Source: Nocardioides sp. BP30
Lineage (GTDB): Bacteria > Actinomycetota > Actinomycetes > Propionibacteriales > Nocardioidaceae
Direction: 5' to 3'
NCBI RefSeq assembly: GCF_029873215.1
Contig: NZ_CP123620.1
Coordinates: 1,736,001-1,800,000 of the forward strand
Length of the DNA: 64,000 nt
In this document: piece after piece, positions 24,189 through 32,951 of the stretch
How positions within the stretch are numbered: the first letter of the stretch is position 1
Layout: the number at the start of each line of letters is the position of its first letter
The notes under the pieces: model-generated
The model's input: the letters and a program-made list of their open reading frames with translations, nothing else
Database searches by the model: none
Told to the model about the DNA's origin: nothing
Translations under genes and position numbers: made by a program

Positions 24189-25976
24189 TCAGCGCCGGTA
24201 GAGCGCCTCCACCTCGTCGTGGAACTCCCGCATCACGACGCCGCGCTTCAGCTTCAGGCTGGGGGTGAGCTGGCCGCCCTCCTCGGTCCACGCGTCGGGG
24301 AGGATGACGAACTTCTTGATCGCCTCGGCGTGCGACACCGCCTTGTTGGCGTCATCCACGGCGCGCTGCACCTCGGCCCGCAGGTCGGCGTCGTCGTACA
24401 GCTCCTCCACGCCGCCCTGCTTGCCGTGCGCCTCGGCCCAGGTCGGCAGCGACTCCGGGTCGAGCGTCACCAACGCGCCGATGAACGGCTGGCCGTCACC
24501 GACCACCATGCACTGGTCGACCAGCACATGCGCCCGCAACCGGTCCTCGAGGACGGCGGGAGCGACGTTCTTGCCGCCGGCGGTCACGATGATCTCCTTC
24601 TTGCGGCCGGTGATCCGCACGAAGCCCTCGTCGTCGACCTCGCCGAGATCGCCGGTGTGGAACCAGCCGTCGTCGAGCGCCTCGCGGCTGGCGGTCTCGT
24701 TCTTCCAGTAGCCGCCGAAGACCTGCCCGCCCTTGAAGAGCAGCTCGCCGTCGTCGGCGACCCTGACCGAGGTGCCGGCCAGCGGCCGTCCGACGGTGCC
24801 GATCTTGAGCGCGTCGGGCAGGTTGACCGTCAGGGCGCCGGTGGTCTCGGTGAGGCCGTAGCCCTCCAGGACCGTCAGCCCGATGCCGCGGTAGAAGTGA
24901 CCCAGCCGCTCGCCCAGGGGCGCGCCGCCGGACACCGCGAACTGACAGCTGCCCCCCAGCGCCGCCAGCAGCTTGCCGTAGACGAGCCGGGCGAACAGGG
25001 CGTGCTTGGCACGCAGCACGAGCGGCACCCGGCCGGCCTCGTCGGCGCGCGAGTAGTTGATGGCCACATCGGTGGCGACGTTGAAGATCTTGCCCTTGCC
25101 GTCGGCCGCGGCCTTCTGGGAGGCGGTGTTGTACACCTTCTCGAAGACCCGCGGGACCGCGAGGATGAAGGTCGGCTTGAAGCCGCCGAGGTCGTCGAGC
25201 AGATGGGTGATGTCGGGGGAGTGGCCCAGTCGGGTGCGCGACTTGACGCAGCCGATCTGGATGATCCGGGCGAAGACGTGCGCCAGCGGGAGGAAGAGCA
25301 GCGTGCTGGCGTTCTCGGTCTGGAAGAGCCGCTCCAGCTCGTCGACGGCGACGCCGAGCTCGACCATGAAGTTGCTGTGGGTGAGCACACAGCCCTTCGG
25401 CCGTCCGGTGGTGCCGGAGGTGTAGATCAAGGTGGCGGGGTCGGCCGGGACGATCGCCGTACGACGCTTCTCGACCTCCTCGTCGGCGACGTCGCCGCCG
25501 AGCCTGACCAACACGTCGACGGCGTTGTCCGCGAACGACCAGACGCTGGTGAGCGACTCCAGGTCGTGACGCGCCTCGGCGACCCGGGCGATGTGGTCGG
25601 GCCCCTCGGCCACGATCCCGCGCGCACCGGAGTCCTCCAGGATCCAGCGCACCTGCTCCACCGACGAGGTCTCGTAGATCGGCACCGTCACGGCACCGGC
25701 GAACCAGATGGCGTAGTCCAGGAGGGTCCACTCGTAGCGGGTCTTGGAGAACAGCGCGACCCGGTCGCCCTGCTCGATGCCGGAGGCGATCAGGCCCTTG
25801 GCCACCGCCACCACCTCGGCGTGGAACTGCGCGGCGGTGACGTCCTCCCAGCCGCCGGGGCCGGGGCGGCTGAAGGCCACCGATTCGGGGAAGTCGCGCG
25901 CGTTGCTCACGACGTCGTCCGTCAGGTTTCCCGCGGTCGGGAGCTCGAGGGTGGCCGGGGTCGAGAACTCGCGCAC
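24189..25976 (-). CDS. Long-chain fatty-acid-CoA ligase (FadD15-like AMP-binding protein)
   Basis: 595-residue ANL-superfamily enzyme that activates long-chain fatty acids to acyl-CoA through an acyl-adenylate. The P-loop YTSGTTGRPKG begins at Y185; GYGLTETTG, the GELLFKGGQVFGGYW motif, DGWFHTGDLG and GRKKEIIVTAGGKNV follow in the usual order, with the adenylation Lys expected in SLKLKRGVV. Length and order match FadD15-type synthetases; M. tuberculosis Rv2187 occupies the same place. The GTG start is supported by GGAGGA six bases upstream. Divergent from the SRPBCC-ArsA gene series, which may also concern lipids. Confidence 0.93.
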   Translation of the reverse strand: MREFSTPATLELPTAGNLTDDVVSNARDFPESVAFSRPGPGGWEDVTAAQFHAEVVAVAKGLIASGIEQGDRVALFSKTRYEWTLLDYAIWFAGAVTVPIYETSSVEQVRWILEDSGARGIVAEGPDHIARVAEARHDLESLTSVWSFADNAVDVLVRLGGDVADEEVEKRRTAIVPADPATLIYTSGTTGRPKGCVLTHSNFMVELGVAVDELERLFQTENASTLLFLPLAHVFARIIQIGCVKSRTRLGHSPDITHLLDDLGGFKPTFILAVPRVFEKVYNTASQKAAADGKGKIFNVATDVAINYSRADEAGRVPLVLRAKHALFARLVYGKLLAALGGSCQFAVSGGAPLGERLGHFYRGIGLTVLEGYGLTETTGALTVNLPDALKIGTVGRPLAGTSVRVADDGELLFKGGQVFGGYWKNETASREALDDGWFHTGDLGEVDDEGFVRITGRKKEIIVTAGGKNVAPAVLEDRLRAHVLVDQCMVVGDGQPFIGALVTLDPESLPTWAEAHGKQGGVEELYDDADLRAEVQRAVDDANKAVSHAEAIKKFVILPDAWTEEGGQLTPSLKLKRGVVMREFHDEVEALYRR

Positions 25977-26141
25977 TACTTCCTCCGCACATACTGCTGG
26001 TAGGTGAACTCCGGCACACTACTCCGACCAGATGTCCCGCGGGATCCCTCCCCGCCATCCGGTACGCTGCGAATCCGTCCGACAAAGGTCGGAGCCCGTC
26101 AACCGAGCCCGCCGCACCGGCCCGAAACGCGAAGGCATCTC

Positions 26142-26579
26142 ATGGCCGAACAGACCACCTCATCGATCGTCGTGCAGGCGGCTCCTGGCGCGGTGATGGA
26201 CGTGATCGCCGACTTCCCGTCGTATCCGACCTGGGCCAAGGGCATGAAGGTCGCCGAGCCGCTCTCGACGAGCCCCGACGGCCGTGCCGAGCAGGTCCAC
26301 TTCGTCCTGGACGTGCCGCCGATCAAGGACGACTACACGCTGTCCTACGTCTGGGACGGCGAGCGCAAGGTCTCCTGGACCCTGGTGAAGGGCACCCTGC
26401 TGCGCACGCTCGACGGGGCCTACCTGCTGCGCGACCTCGGTGACGGCTCCACCGAGGTCACCTACCAGCTCTCCCTCGACGTCAGCATCCCGTTGATCGG
26501 CATGCTCAAGCGCAAGGGCGAGAAGATCCTGATCGAGACCGCGCTGCGGGGGCTGAAGACGCGCGTCGAGTCGCTGTGA
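26142..26579 (+). CDS. SRPBCC (START-like) ligand-binding protein
   Basis: 145-residue polyketide-cyclase/START-fold protein: IVVQAAPGAVMDVIADFPSY at the N-terminus, a central beta-sheet (DDYTLSYVWDG, KVSWTLVKG) and a C-terminal helix (LIGMLKRKGEKILIETALRGLK). These proteins bind hydrophobic ligands in a deep pocket; the ligand is unknown. The counterpart in M. tuberculosis is Rv2185c, next to an ArsA-like ATPase as here. ATG 26142 is chosen for the upstream GAAGG and because homology begins there. Its stop overlaps the ArsA-like GTG (GTGA), so the two are coupled. Confidence 0.88.
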   Translation: MAEQTTSSIVVQAAPGAVMDVIADFPSYPTWAKGMKVAEPLSTSPDGRAEQVHFVLDVPPIKDDYTLSYVWDGERKVSWTLVKGTLLRTLDGAYLLRDLGDGSTEVTYQLSLDVSIPLIGMLKRKGEKILIETALRGLKTRVESL

Positions 26580-27826
26580 CAGCGGCCTCTTCCCCCGAGA
26601 GCCGCACGCCCGGCCGGTCCGAGGGCATGCGGGTCCTGCTCTTCACCGGCAAGGGCGGCGTCGGCAAGTCGACGGTCGCCGCCGCCACGGCCGCCCAGGC
26701 CGCCGCTGCGGGCCGGCGCACCCTCGTGATGTCGACCGACGCCGCGCACTCACTCGCCGACGCGTACGGCGCGGCCATCCCCGACGGCTCACCCACGGAG
26801 GTGGCACCGGGCCTGTTCGTCCAGCAGATCGATGCGCAGCGGCGGTTCGAGGAGTCGTGGGCCGACATCCAGGGCTACCTGCTGAGCGTGCTGGAGGTGG
26901 TAGGGGTGGACCCCGTCGCCGCCGAGGAGCTGACCGTGATCCCGGGCGCCGAGGAGGTCCTGGCGCTCCTGGAGCTGCGCGAGCAGGCGCGCTCGGGCCG
27001 TTGGGATGTCATCGTGGTCGACTGCGCGCCGACGGCCGAGACGCTGCGGCTGCTGGCGCTGCCGGAGGCACTGGGCTGGTACATGCAGCGGATCCTGCCC
27101 ATGCAGCGCCGCCTGACCAAGGCCCTCAAGCCGGTGCTCACCCGGGCCGCCGGGGTGCCGATGCCCGCGGAGTCCGTCTTCGACGCGGTCGAGCGACTGC
27201 ATGCCGAGCTGCGCGAGGTGCGCGAGCTGCTGGCGGGCCCGGCGGCCTCGGTCCGGCTGGTGCTCACCCCGGAGCGGGTCGTCGCGGCGGAGGCCCGACG
27301 CAGCTTCACCACGCTCTCGCTCTACGGCTACCGGGTCGACGGCGTGGTCGCGAACCGGGTCTTCCCCGCCGACGGCGCCGACGACTGGCGCGCCGGGTGG
27401 GTGGTGGCGCAGGACGAGGTCCTGGCCGAGGTGGACGAGTCGTTCCCGGGGCTGCCCGTCTGGCGGTCGGTCTACCGGCCGCGGGAGCCCGTCGGCGTGG
27501 CCGCCCTGGTGGCACTGGCCGACGGGGTCTACGCCGGCGCCGACGCCCTCGCCGTACCGAGCGGGGCGGGGCCGTTCCGGATCACGCGTACCGGTGAGGG
27601 CGCGATCGCGCACCTGGCCCTGCCGGGCGCGGCGCGCGAGCAGGTGCACCTGGGTCGCAACGGCGACGACCTGGTCGTCACGGTCGGGTCCTACCGACGC
27701 CTGCTGAGCCTGCCGGCGGGACTCGCCAGGCTCCAGGTGGCGGGGGCGCGTGTGGAGAAGGGCGAGCTGCAGGTACGGTTCCGCGAGCGAAAGACCGCAG
27801 CCGGAGCCGGGGAGGAGCAGCTGTGA
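26576..27826 (+). CDS. ArsA/GET3-family ATPase
   Basis: 416-residue P-loop ATPase. The deviant Walker A GKGGVGKST (25-33), MSTDAAHSLADA switch-like segment and DCAPTAETLRLL are typical of ArsA/GET3 proteins. The C-terminal ~90 residues form an extra beta-rich domain (HLALPGAAREQVHLGRNGDD) that resembles an alpha-crystallin/ArsA C-terminal domain. In mycobacteria the counterpart (Rv2184c) is not linked to arsenic resistance, and no arsenic genes are present here. Acts perhaps as a targeting or chaperone ATPase. Both ends overlap neighbours by GTGA, between the SRPBCC gene and the CxxCxxC gene. Confidence 0.9.
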   Translation: MTAASSPESRTPGRSEGMRVLLFTGKGGVGKSTVAAATAAQAAAAGRRTLVMSTDAAHSLADAYGAAIPDGSPTEVAPGLFVQQIDAQRRFEESWADIQGYLLSVLEVVGVDPVAAEELTVIPGAEEVLALLELREQARSGRWDVIVVDCAPTAETLRLLALPEALGWYMQRILPMQRRLTKALKPVLTRAAGVPMPAESVFDAVERLHAELREVRELLAGPAASVRLVLTPERVVAAEARRSFTTLSLYGYRVDGVVANRVFPADGADDWRAGWVVAQDEVLAEVDESFPGLPVWRSVYRPREPVGVAALVALADGVYAGADALAVPSGAGPFRITRTGEGAIAHLALPGAAREQVHLGRNGDDLVVTVGSYRRLLSLPAGLARLQVAGARVEKGELQVRFRERKTAAGAGEEQL

Positions 27827-28338
27827 CCGAGGATGCGGGTGATCGGCCAGGTGCCGATCACCAGTCCGGACACGAGCCGTTGGGCAGCGCCGCCGAGGAG
27901 GCGGCCCGCCTCTTCGGAGCGCTCGGCGACTGGGCGAAGCAGCACGGCGGCGACGTCGCCAACAACCTCGCCGTCGGTCTGACGACGGGTCTGGCCGGCT
28001 TGGCCGGGCACGCGCAGGCCGCCGCGTCCGACCTCGGCCGGGAGGCGGCGCGCGACCTCGGCGAGCACCTGGCCACCGGCGCGCCCGAATGCACCTATTG
28101 CCCGATCTGCCGCACCGTGCACGTCGTACGCGAGGCCTCGCCCGAGGTCATGGTGCACCTCGCCTCGGCGGCCGCCTCGCTCATGCAAGCCGTCTCGGCG
28201 GTGATCACCGCAGCGGCGGAATCGGGCTCGACTTCCCGTAGAGGCCCTTCGGTGGAGAAGATCGACCTCGACCCGGAGCATGGCTGGTCCGATGACTGGC
28301 CGGATGACTCCAGCGATGGACAGGAGAACCAGGAGTGA
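27823..28338 (+). CDS. Conserved actinobacterial protein with CxxCxxC motif
   Basis: 171 residues, function unknown. The N-terminal half is acidic and helical (EEAARLFGALGDWAKQHGG), the middle has small-residue helices, and ECTYCPICRTVH (C90, C93, C96, H100) looks like a metal-binding knuckle. The C-terminal tail is acidic, rich in Asp and Trp. Similar proteins occupy this place in mycobacteria (Rv2183c) and Streptomyces. GTG start overlaps the ArsA stop and its stop overlaps the ROK kinase start, so it is made in fixed proportion to both. A role as partner of the ArsA-like ATPase is inferred only from this coupling. Confidence 0.8.
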   Translation: MTEDAGDRPGADHQSGHEPLGSAAEEAARLFGALGDWAKQHGGDVANNLAVGLTTGLAGLAGHAQAAASDLGREAARDLGEHLATGAPECTYCPICRTVHVVREASPEVMVHLASAAASLMQAVSAVITAAAESGSTSRRGPSVEKIDLDPEHGWSDDWPDDSSDGQENQE

Positions 28339-29279
28339 CCGCACTCGCGTGTGGCGTCGACGTCGGCGGCACGAAGATCCTCGGAGGCGTGGTCGACGAG
28401 AAGGGGACCATCGTCGAGGAGTTGCGCGTGACCTCCCCGGCGACCGACCCCGACGCGATCCAGGCGGCGATCGCCTCGGTCGTGCTCGAGTTGAAGAGCC
28501 GTCACGAGATCTCGTCGGTCGGCGTCGGAGCCGCCGGTTACATCGACAAGGGGCGCAGCACCGTGATGTTCGCGCCGAACATCGCCTGGCGCGACGTGAA
28601 CCTGAGCCAGGGCCTGGAGAAGCAGGTCGAGCTGCCGGTCGTGATCGAGAACGACGCCAACGCGGCGGCGTGGGGTGAGTTCGCGTACGGCGCGGGTGCC
28701 GACGTGGACGACCTTCTCCTCGTCACCGTCGGCACCGGGGTCGGCGGCGGCCTGGTGCTGGACGGCGAGCTCTACCGTGGCGCCTTCGGCGTCGGTGCCG
28801 AGATCGGGCACATGCGGGTGGTCCCGAACGGGATCATCTGCGGCTGCGGCAACCTCGGCTGCTTCGAGCAGTACGCGTCGGGCAACGCGCTGGTGCGTGA
28901 CGTCCGCGCTGCCGCCCTGGAGGGCGACCGTCGTGCCGACGGCGTGCTGGCGCGCGCGGGGGGCGACCCGGCGGCGATCAACGGACCGATGGTGACGGCC
29001 GCCGCGCAGGCCGACGACCCGTTCGCGATCGAGGCACTGGCCACGCTCGGCACCTGGCTGGGCGAGGGCATCGCCTCGCTCACTGCCGTGCTGGACCCGG
29101 CTGTGGTGGCGATCGGCGGCGGCGTCGCCGATGCCGGGGAGCTGCTCCTGGGCCCGGCGCGCACGGCCTTCCGCAACCAGCTGACCGGGCGCGGCCACCG
29201 TCCCGAGCTCGACATCCGGGGCGCGAGCCTGGGCAACAGCGCCGGTCTCATCGGCGCGGCAGACCTGGCCCGGCGGTAG
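28335..29279 (+). CDS. ROK-family glucokinase-like sugar kinase
   Basis: 314 residues. N-terminal phosphate loop CGVDVGGTKILGG, central IENDANAAAWGE with the catalytic Asp, ROK zinc site GHM plus CGCGNLGC (C169, C171, C176), and C-terminal IGGGVADAG. The pattern and length agree with actinobacterial ROK glucokinases that phosphorylate glucose with ATP. Substrate not proved by sequence. GTG start overlaps the preceding stop (GTGA). Immediately followed by a second ROK gene, so a duplication is likely. Confidence 0.9.
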   Translation: MTALACGVDVGGTKILGGVVDEKGTIVEELRVTSPATDPDAIQAAIASVVLELKSRHEISSVGVGAAGYIDKGRSTVMFAPNIAWRDVNLSQGLEKQVELPVVIENDANAAAWGEFAYGAGADVDDLLLVTVGTGVGGGLVLDGELYRGAFGVGAEIGHMRVVPNGIICGCGNLGCFEQYASGNALVRDVRAAALEGDRRADGVLARAGGDPAAINGPMVTAAAQADDPFAIEALATLGTWLGEGIASLTAVLDPAVVAIGGGVADAGELLLGPARTAFRNQLTGRGHRPELDIRGASLGNSAGLIGAADLARR

Positions 29280-29284
29280 CGCCG

Positions 29285-30265
29285 ATGGCCGACGGGACGG
29301 ACACACCCGCGGGCGTGTACATCGGCGTCGACATCGGCGGCACCAAGGTGATGGCGGCGACCGTCTCGGAGGAGGGTGAGGTCGGGCCGATCGCGCGCCG
29401 TACCACGCCCGGCCGACGGGTCGAGGTGGAGCTGGTCGAGGACGCGCTTACCGAGGCGATCGAGGAGGCGGCCGCCGGCCGGCCGATCGCGGCGGTGGGC
29501 ATCGCGGCGGCGGGCTTCGTCGACGCGGACGGCGAGCGGGTGATGTTCGCTCCCCACCTGCCGTGGCGCGACGATCCGACCCGGTCCCGGTTGGAGACGC
29601 GGTGGGGGTTGCCCGTCGCCCTGGACAACGACGCCAACTGTGCGGCCCGGGCCGAGATCGCTCTCGGTGCGGCGCGGGCTGCGCGCGACGTACTGATGGT
29701 GACGATGGGCACCGGCATCGGAGGTGCGGTGGTGCTGGGCGGCACCCTGCTGCGCGGGCGCAACGGCATGGCCGGGGAGTTCGGGCACATGCAGGTCGTG
29801 CCGGACGGCCGGGGCTGTGAGTGCGGTGGCGAGGGCTGCTGGGAGCAGTACTCCTCCGGGAACGCGCTGGTGCGCTACGCCCGGGGCCGGATGTGGCACG
29901 AGTCGTACGCCGGCACCACGCTGCTCGCGGAGCTCACCGGGGGCGACCCGCACGCGCTGACCGGCCCGATGGTGACGGCCGCGGCCGAGCGGGGCGACAG
30001 CCTCGCGCTGCAGGCCTTCGAGGAGGTCGGGGAGTGGCTCGGCATCGGCATCGCGAACCTGGTCGCGGCGTTCGACCCGGAGCTGGTGGTGGTTGGCGGC
30101 GGCGTCTCCGCTGCTGACGGCCTGTTGCTCGCCCCTGCCCGGTCGGCGTTGGAGCAGTCGCTGGTCGGGGCGGCGCACCGCATCGTCCCGCCGGTCGTGC
30201 GGGCGCACTTCGGCCCCGAGGCCGGCGTCGTGGGAGCAGCGGCGCTGGCGCGCGCGGTCTGCTGA
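29285..30265 (+). CDS. Second ROK-family sugar kinase (tandem paralogue)
   Basis: 326 residues with the same layout as its neighbour: IGVDIGGTKVMAA, LDNDANCAARAE (catalytic Asp), GHM and a zinc site CECGGEGC (C178, C180, C185), and VVGGGVSAAD. Sequence differs clearly from the first ROK protein, so the duplication is old or they were acquired separately. The two may phosphorylate different sugars, for example glucose and N-acetyl sugars or mannose; that is a guess. ATG is five bases after the upstream stop. Converges with the secreted protein gene at 30274 with only eight bases between. Confidence 0.88.
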   Translation: MADGTDTPAGVYIGVDIGGTKVMAATVSEEGEVGPIARRTTPGRRVEVELVEDALTEAIEEAAAGRPIAAVGIAAAGFVDADGERVMFAPHLPWRDDPTRSRLETRWGLPVALDNDANCAARAEIALGAARAARDVLMVTMGTGIGGAVVLGGTLLRGRNGMAGEFGHMQVVPDGRGCECGGEGCWEQYSSGNALVRYARGRMWHESYAGTTLLAELTGGDPHALTGPMVTAAAERGDSLALQAFEEVGEWLGIGIANLVAAFDPELVVVGGGVSAADGLLLAPARSALEQSLVGAAHRIVPPVVRAHFGPEAGVVGAAALARAVC

Positions 30266-30273
30266 GGACGGGC

Positions 30274-31056
30274 TCAGCCGCCGACGAGGAGCGGGGTGGC
30301 GGTGCGTACGCGGAGCTGTCGGGCGGTGCCGGGGACCGCCAGCGTGTCGGGCAGCGGCTGCCAGGGTCCGGTGCCGAAGCGGTAGCGGCCGCGGTAGGTG
30401 ACGTCGACCTGCGCGCTCACCGTTCCCCTGGTCCGGTAGCGGTGTTCGACGCCCATCGCCGGGTAGGCCGCGCCGGGATCGCTGCCGGTCTGCCTCTCAC
30501 CGTCACCGAAGAGCCAGGTGTACGCCGCCGGCGCGGCGTCGATGGTCACGCGAACGCCGAGGAGCGACACGGTCCGGATCTGGTGCTGGGTGGTGGTGGT
30601 GTAGAAGTTCGTCGCGAAGTTGACCAGGGTCTCGCCGTCCGGCGGCTGGATGATCAAGGTGGCGGCCGGCCAGGAGAGCCTGCGTGCCGCCGCCATCACC
30701 CGATCGGGGGTCGGCAGCTGCGGGTCGGCGGCCTTCCCGGTCCAACACGTCTCGCCGACCTTCGCCGAGCCCTCGTAGACCAGCAGATCCTCGCCCTCGC
30801 CGCCGTCCTCCGCCGTGCAGGTGGGAGTCTCCGAGCAGACCCGTGTTCCTTCGTGGCAGTTGGGCTTGAAGGTGTAGTTGATGCGGTCTCCGCCGTCGCC
30901 GGAGCTGGCGATGGTGGCCGCGTCATGCCCGGAGATAGCGCAGATCTCGCCCACCTGTTGCAGCGTCGCGCCTCCCGTGCAGCCTTCTGCATGCGAGGCT
31001 GCTGGAACCAGTGCAACCGTCGCCGTGGCGCAGAGAAGGGCGAGGATCAGCCTCAC
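30274..31056 (-). CDS. Secreted PKD-like domain protein
   Basis: 260 residues, no specific function recognised. A signal peptide (LILALLCATATVALVPAASHA, about residues 3-23) predicts export. The central part has five or more cysteines in paired patterns (CHEGTRVCSETPTC), suggesting disulfides. The C-terminal half contains YTWLFGDGE followed by HRYRTRGTVSAQVDVTY, which is the hallmark of a PKD (polycystic kidney disease) beta-sandwich. The GTG at 31056 overlaps the stop of the lipoprotein gene (GTGA), so the two surface proteins are coupled; a start further up is possible but would remove the signal peptide from the N-terminus. Interaction between the two is inferred. Confidence 0.75.
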   Translation of the reverse strand: MRLILALLCATATVALVPAASHAEGCTGGATLQQVGEICAISGHDAATIASSGDGGDRINYTFKPNCHEGTRVCSETPTCTAEDGGEGEDLLVYEGSAKVGETCWTGKAADPQLPTPDRVMAAARRLSWPAATLIIQPPDGETLVNFATNFYTTTTQHQIRTVSLLGVRVTIDAAPAAYTWLFGDGERQTGSDPGAAYPAMGVEHRYRTRGTVSAQVDVTYRGRYRFGTGPWQPLPDTLAVPGTARQLRVRTATPLLVGG

Positions 31057-31616
31057 GAGGCACTCCCTGCGAGCTGCGCGTACTCGACCACCTGCCATGC
31101 TCCTGAGCTTCTCCTCAGGTACAGGATCTGAGTGTCGGTGCCGCCCGCGAGGTACTTCCAGCTGCCTCCCGACTTCTCCTGATAGCGGCTCGGTCCAGCG
31201 GTCTCGCGCACGCGATAGCTGACCTCGGCCCCGTATTTGACCGCAAGGCTGCGTCTCACCCAGTTAATGTGCGTCGGTTTTGCCTCCACGTGTCCACCGG
31301 CGGCGTAGATATGGATGATGCTTTTCTCGAACGTGGCACATGAATGGCACGATGCGTCATTCAGGCCGTCGAAGGTCGATGTGTCGCCCGTCCTTTGCAT
31401 ATCGTCGGCGGTCTCCTGCCAGCGACGAATGAACTGCCTCGCCGTTTCACGCGTCGGCATCGACGATTTCGCACTCGAAGAGCCGGCGGTGATCGTAGGG
31501 ATCCCGGGCGCGGTGACAGATCCCCTGGAGGGACCGTCGGCACGGTCCTGCGCCCCACCGCCACAACCGGCGAGTGGTGCGGTCAGCAGAACAGACAGCA
31601 ACAACAAACGGCGCAT
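31053..31616 (-). CDS. Lipoprotein, DUF6318-like
   Basis: 187-residue exported lipoprotein: hydrophobic signal (LLLLSVLLTAPLAGC) with lipobox LAGC, so the mature protein begins at the cysteine and is tied to the membrane. A Ser/Thr/Gly-rich linker leads to a conserved domain with RQFIRRWQETADDM and a C-x2-C pair (DASCHSCATFE), typical of DUF6318 proteins of actinobacteria. Function unknown. GGGAGGG precedes ATG 31616. Locally lower GC than the surrounding genes between about 31260 and 31500, which may indicate a different origin. Coupled to the secreted PKD-like protein. Confidence 0.78.
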   Translation of the reverse strand: MRRLLLLSVLLTAPLAGCGGGAQDRADGPSRGSVTAPGIPTITAGSSSAKSSMPTRETARQFIRRWQETADDMQRTGDTSTFDGLNDASCHSCATFEKSIIHIYAAGGHVEAKPTHINWVRRSLAVKYGAEVSYRVRETAGPSRYQEKSGGSWKYLAGGTDTQILYLRRSSGAWQVVEYAQLAGSAS

Positions 31617-31665
31617 CGATCCCTCCCGAGCGGAATGGCGCTGACGCTGACCGTAACGCGACGGG

Positions 31666-32925
31666 TTATGTAGAGGGAAGCCGTGAACTCATATCTGTGG
31701 AGAAGGTTCCTCGGTTGTTTCTGAGTCGAAACCGGTATTCTCCATTTTTCGATCTGTCGGTGTAATAGTTCGGGTCGTGGGCGCGTCTGTGGTGGTGTCC
31801 GCAGAGGAGGGATCCGTGGGCGAGGTTGGTGTGGCCGCCGTGGCTCCAGGGTTGGTCGTGGTGGGCGTCGCACCAGGCGGTGGGGACGGTGCAGCCTTCG
31901 GTGCGGCAGTGTTTGTCTCGTAGGGCGAGGGCCTTGCGCTGGGTTGGGGTGAAGAGTCGTCGGGTGCGGCCCAGATCGAGGGGTTCGGAGTTGCCGCCGA
32001 GGACGGCGGGGATGATCCCCGCGGTGCAGGCCAGCCGTCGGGTCTCCCCGGTGCTGATCGGGGTGCCGTCATCGAGCCACGCAACACCCAGACCGGCCCG
32101 TAGCTGGTCCAGCGTCATGGTCACCACCACCGTGGTCGCGTCGCCGCCGTGGGCGGGGAGTCGGGTGGGGTCGGTGTTCTCCAGGAGCTGGGCGAACGCG
32201 TGCGCAAGGAGCCGGCTGCGGGGCTGGACCTTCCCGTCGGCTTCCAGGGCGGCGATGCGGGGCTGGGTGTAGGCCTGCAGGTAGGTCCGCAACCGATGAC
32301 CCACGACCTCGGGCACGATGCCGTGGATCCTGGTCGTCCCGTCACCTTGGTCGGTGATCGACAGCGTGGCGTTCGCGTTCGCGGTCTCCTCGAGCCGACG
32401 GATCGCCTCGGCCTCGGCGGCTTCCGCGACCTCGGGGGCGATGACCTCCAGCAGGTGGCTGGTGAGGCGGCGCAGGTCCTTGGGGCGGTGCTCCCCGGCG
32501 AGGTCGCACAGGGTGACCTCCGCCCGCGCCAGCACCTCGGCGGGTAGGTCGTCGGGCAGGTCGTCCAAGCCACGGAGGATCACGCGGGCGTGCTCGAGAC
32601 TGAACCGACCCTGCGCGAGCCTTGCCCGGACCACCGGCCGAGTCTCTAATTCCCGGGCCAACCGAAGGGTGGCGTGCGCGGCGGGACTCTCGACCCGGTG
32701 CTGCGCCACTAGCCAGGCTGCGACATCGCGGGCACCGACCTCCTCGGCCACGTCCTGTGCGGAGGCGATCACGCGGAGTCGTAGCTCGGCCACACGTGCG
32801 GTGATCTGCTCCAGTCGTGCGAGCACGTCTGCCTTGTCCGGTGTCGCGAGGAAGACCGGGTTCGCGTCCGTGGCCTCATCGAGGGCAGCAGCGATCGTGG
32901 CGAGTGTCGCCTGGATCTGATGCAT
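31666..32925 (-). CDS. DUF222 / HNH endonuclease protein (13E12 repeat family)
   Basis: 419 residues. The helical DUF222 (13E12) domain covers about 1-330 (VAELRLRVIASAQDVAEEVG, SLEHARVILRGLDDL). A C-terminal HNH nuclease domain follows (about 340-400), with CRTEGC, WCDAHH, HGGHTNL and CGHHHRRAHD supplying zinc cysteines and catalytic histidines. These proteins are multicopy and strain-variable in actinobacteria and are thought to be selfish or mobile, though no transposition is shown. The final ~40 residues are encoded by noticeably AT-richer DNA. The gene stands behind a promoter overlapped by a LexA box, so expression after DNA damage is expected. Confidence 0.93.
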   Translation of the reverse strand: MHQIQATLATIAAALDEATDANPVFLATPDKADVLARLEQITARVAELRLRVIASAQDVAEEVGARDVAAWLVAQHRVESPAAHATLRLARELETRPVVRARLAQGRFSLEHARVILRGLDDLPDDLPAEVLARAEVTLCDLAGEHRPKDLRRLTSHLLEVIAPEVAEAAEAEAIRRLEETANANATLSITDQGDGTTRIHGIVPEVVGHRLRTYLQAYTQPRIAALEADGKVQPRSRLLAHAFAQLLENTDPTRLPAHGGDATTVVVTMTLDQLRAGLGVAWLDDGTPISTGETRRLACTAGIIPAVLGGNSEPLDLGRTRRLFTPTQRKALALRDKHCRTEGCTVPTAWCDAHHDQPWSHGGHTNLAHGSLLCGHHHRRAHDPNYYTDRSKNGEYRFRLRNNRGTFSTDMSSRLPST

Positions 32926-32951
32926 GAGGGATCACCACCGAGAGAGATCAG

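Noticed and set aside
21982..24291. Long upstream extension of the cpaE frame
   Set aside because: The extra N-terminal region overlaps cpaB in another frame and is Arg/Gly-rich without homology; ATG 23166 gives the normal length.
22998..26003. Open frame of about 1000 codons on the plus strand
   Set aside because: It lies opposite cpaE, cpaB and fadD, has no family motifs and shows the His/Arg/Gly-rich bias of an antisense frame in GC-rich DNA.
26576..27826. Arsenite efflux ATPase
   Set aside because: No arsB, arsC or arsR nearby, and the position matches the mycobacterial ArsA-like gene not tied to arsenic.
31666..32925. Intein, prophage or insertion sequence
   Set aside because: No splicing motifs, integrase, transposase or terminal repeats; DUF222-HNH proteins stand alone in actinobacteria.
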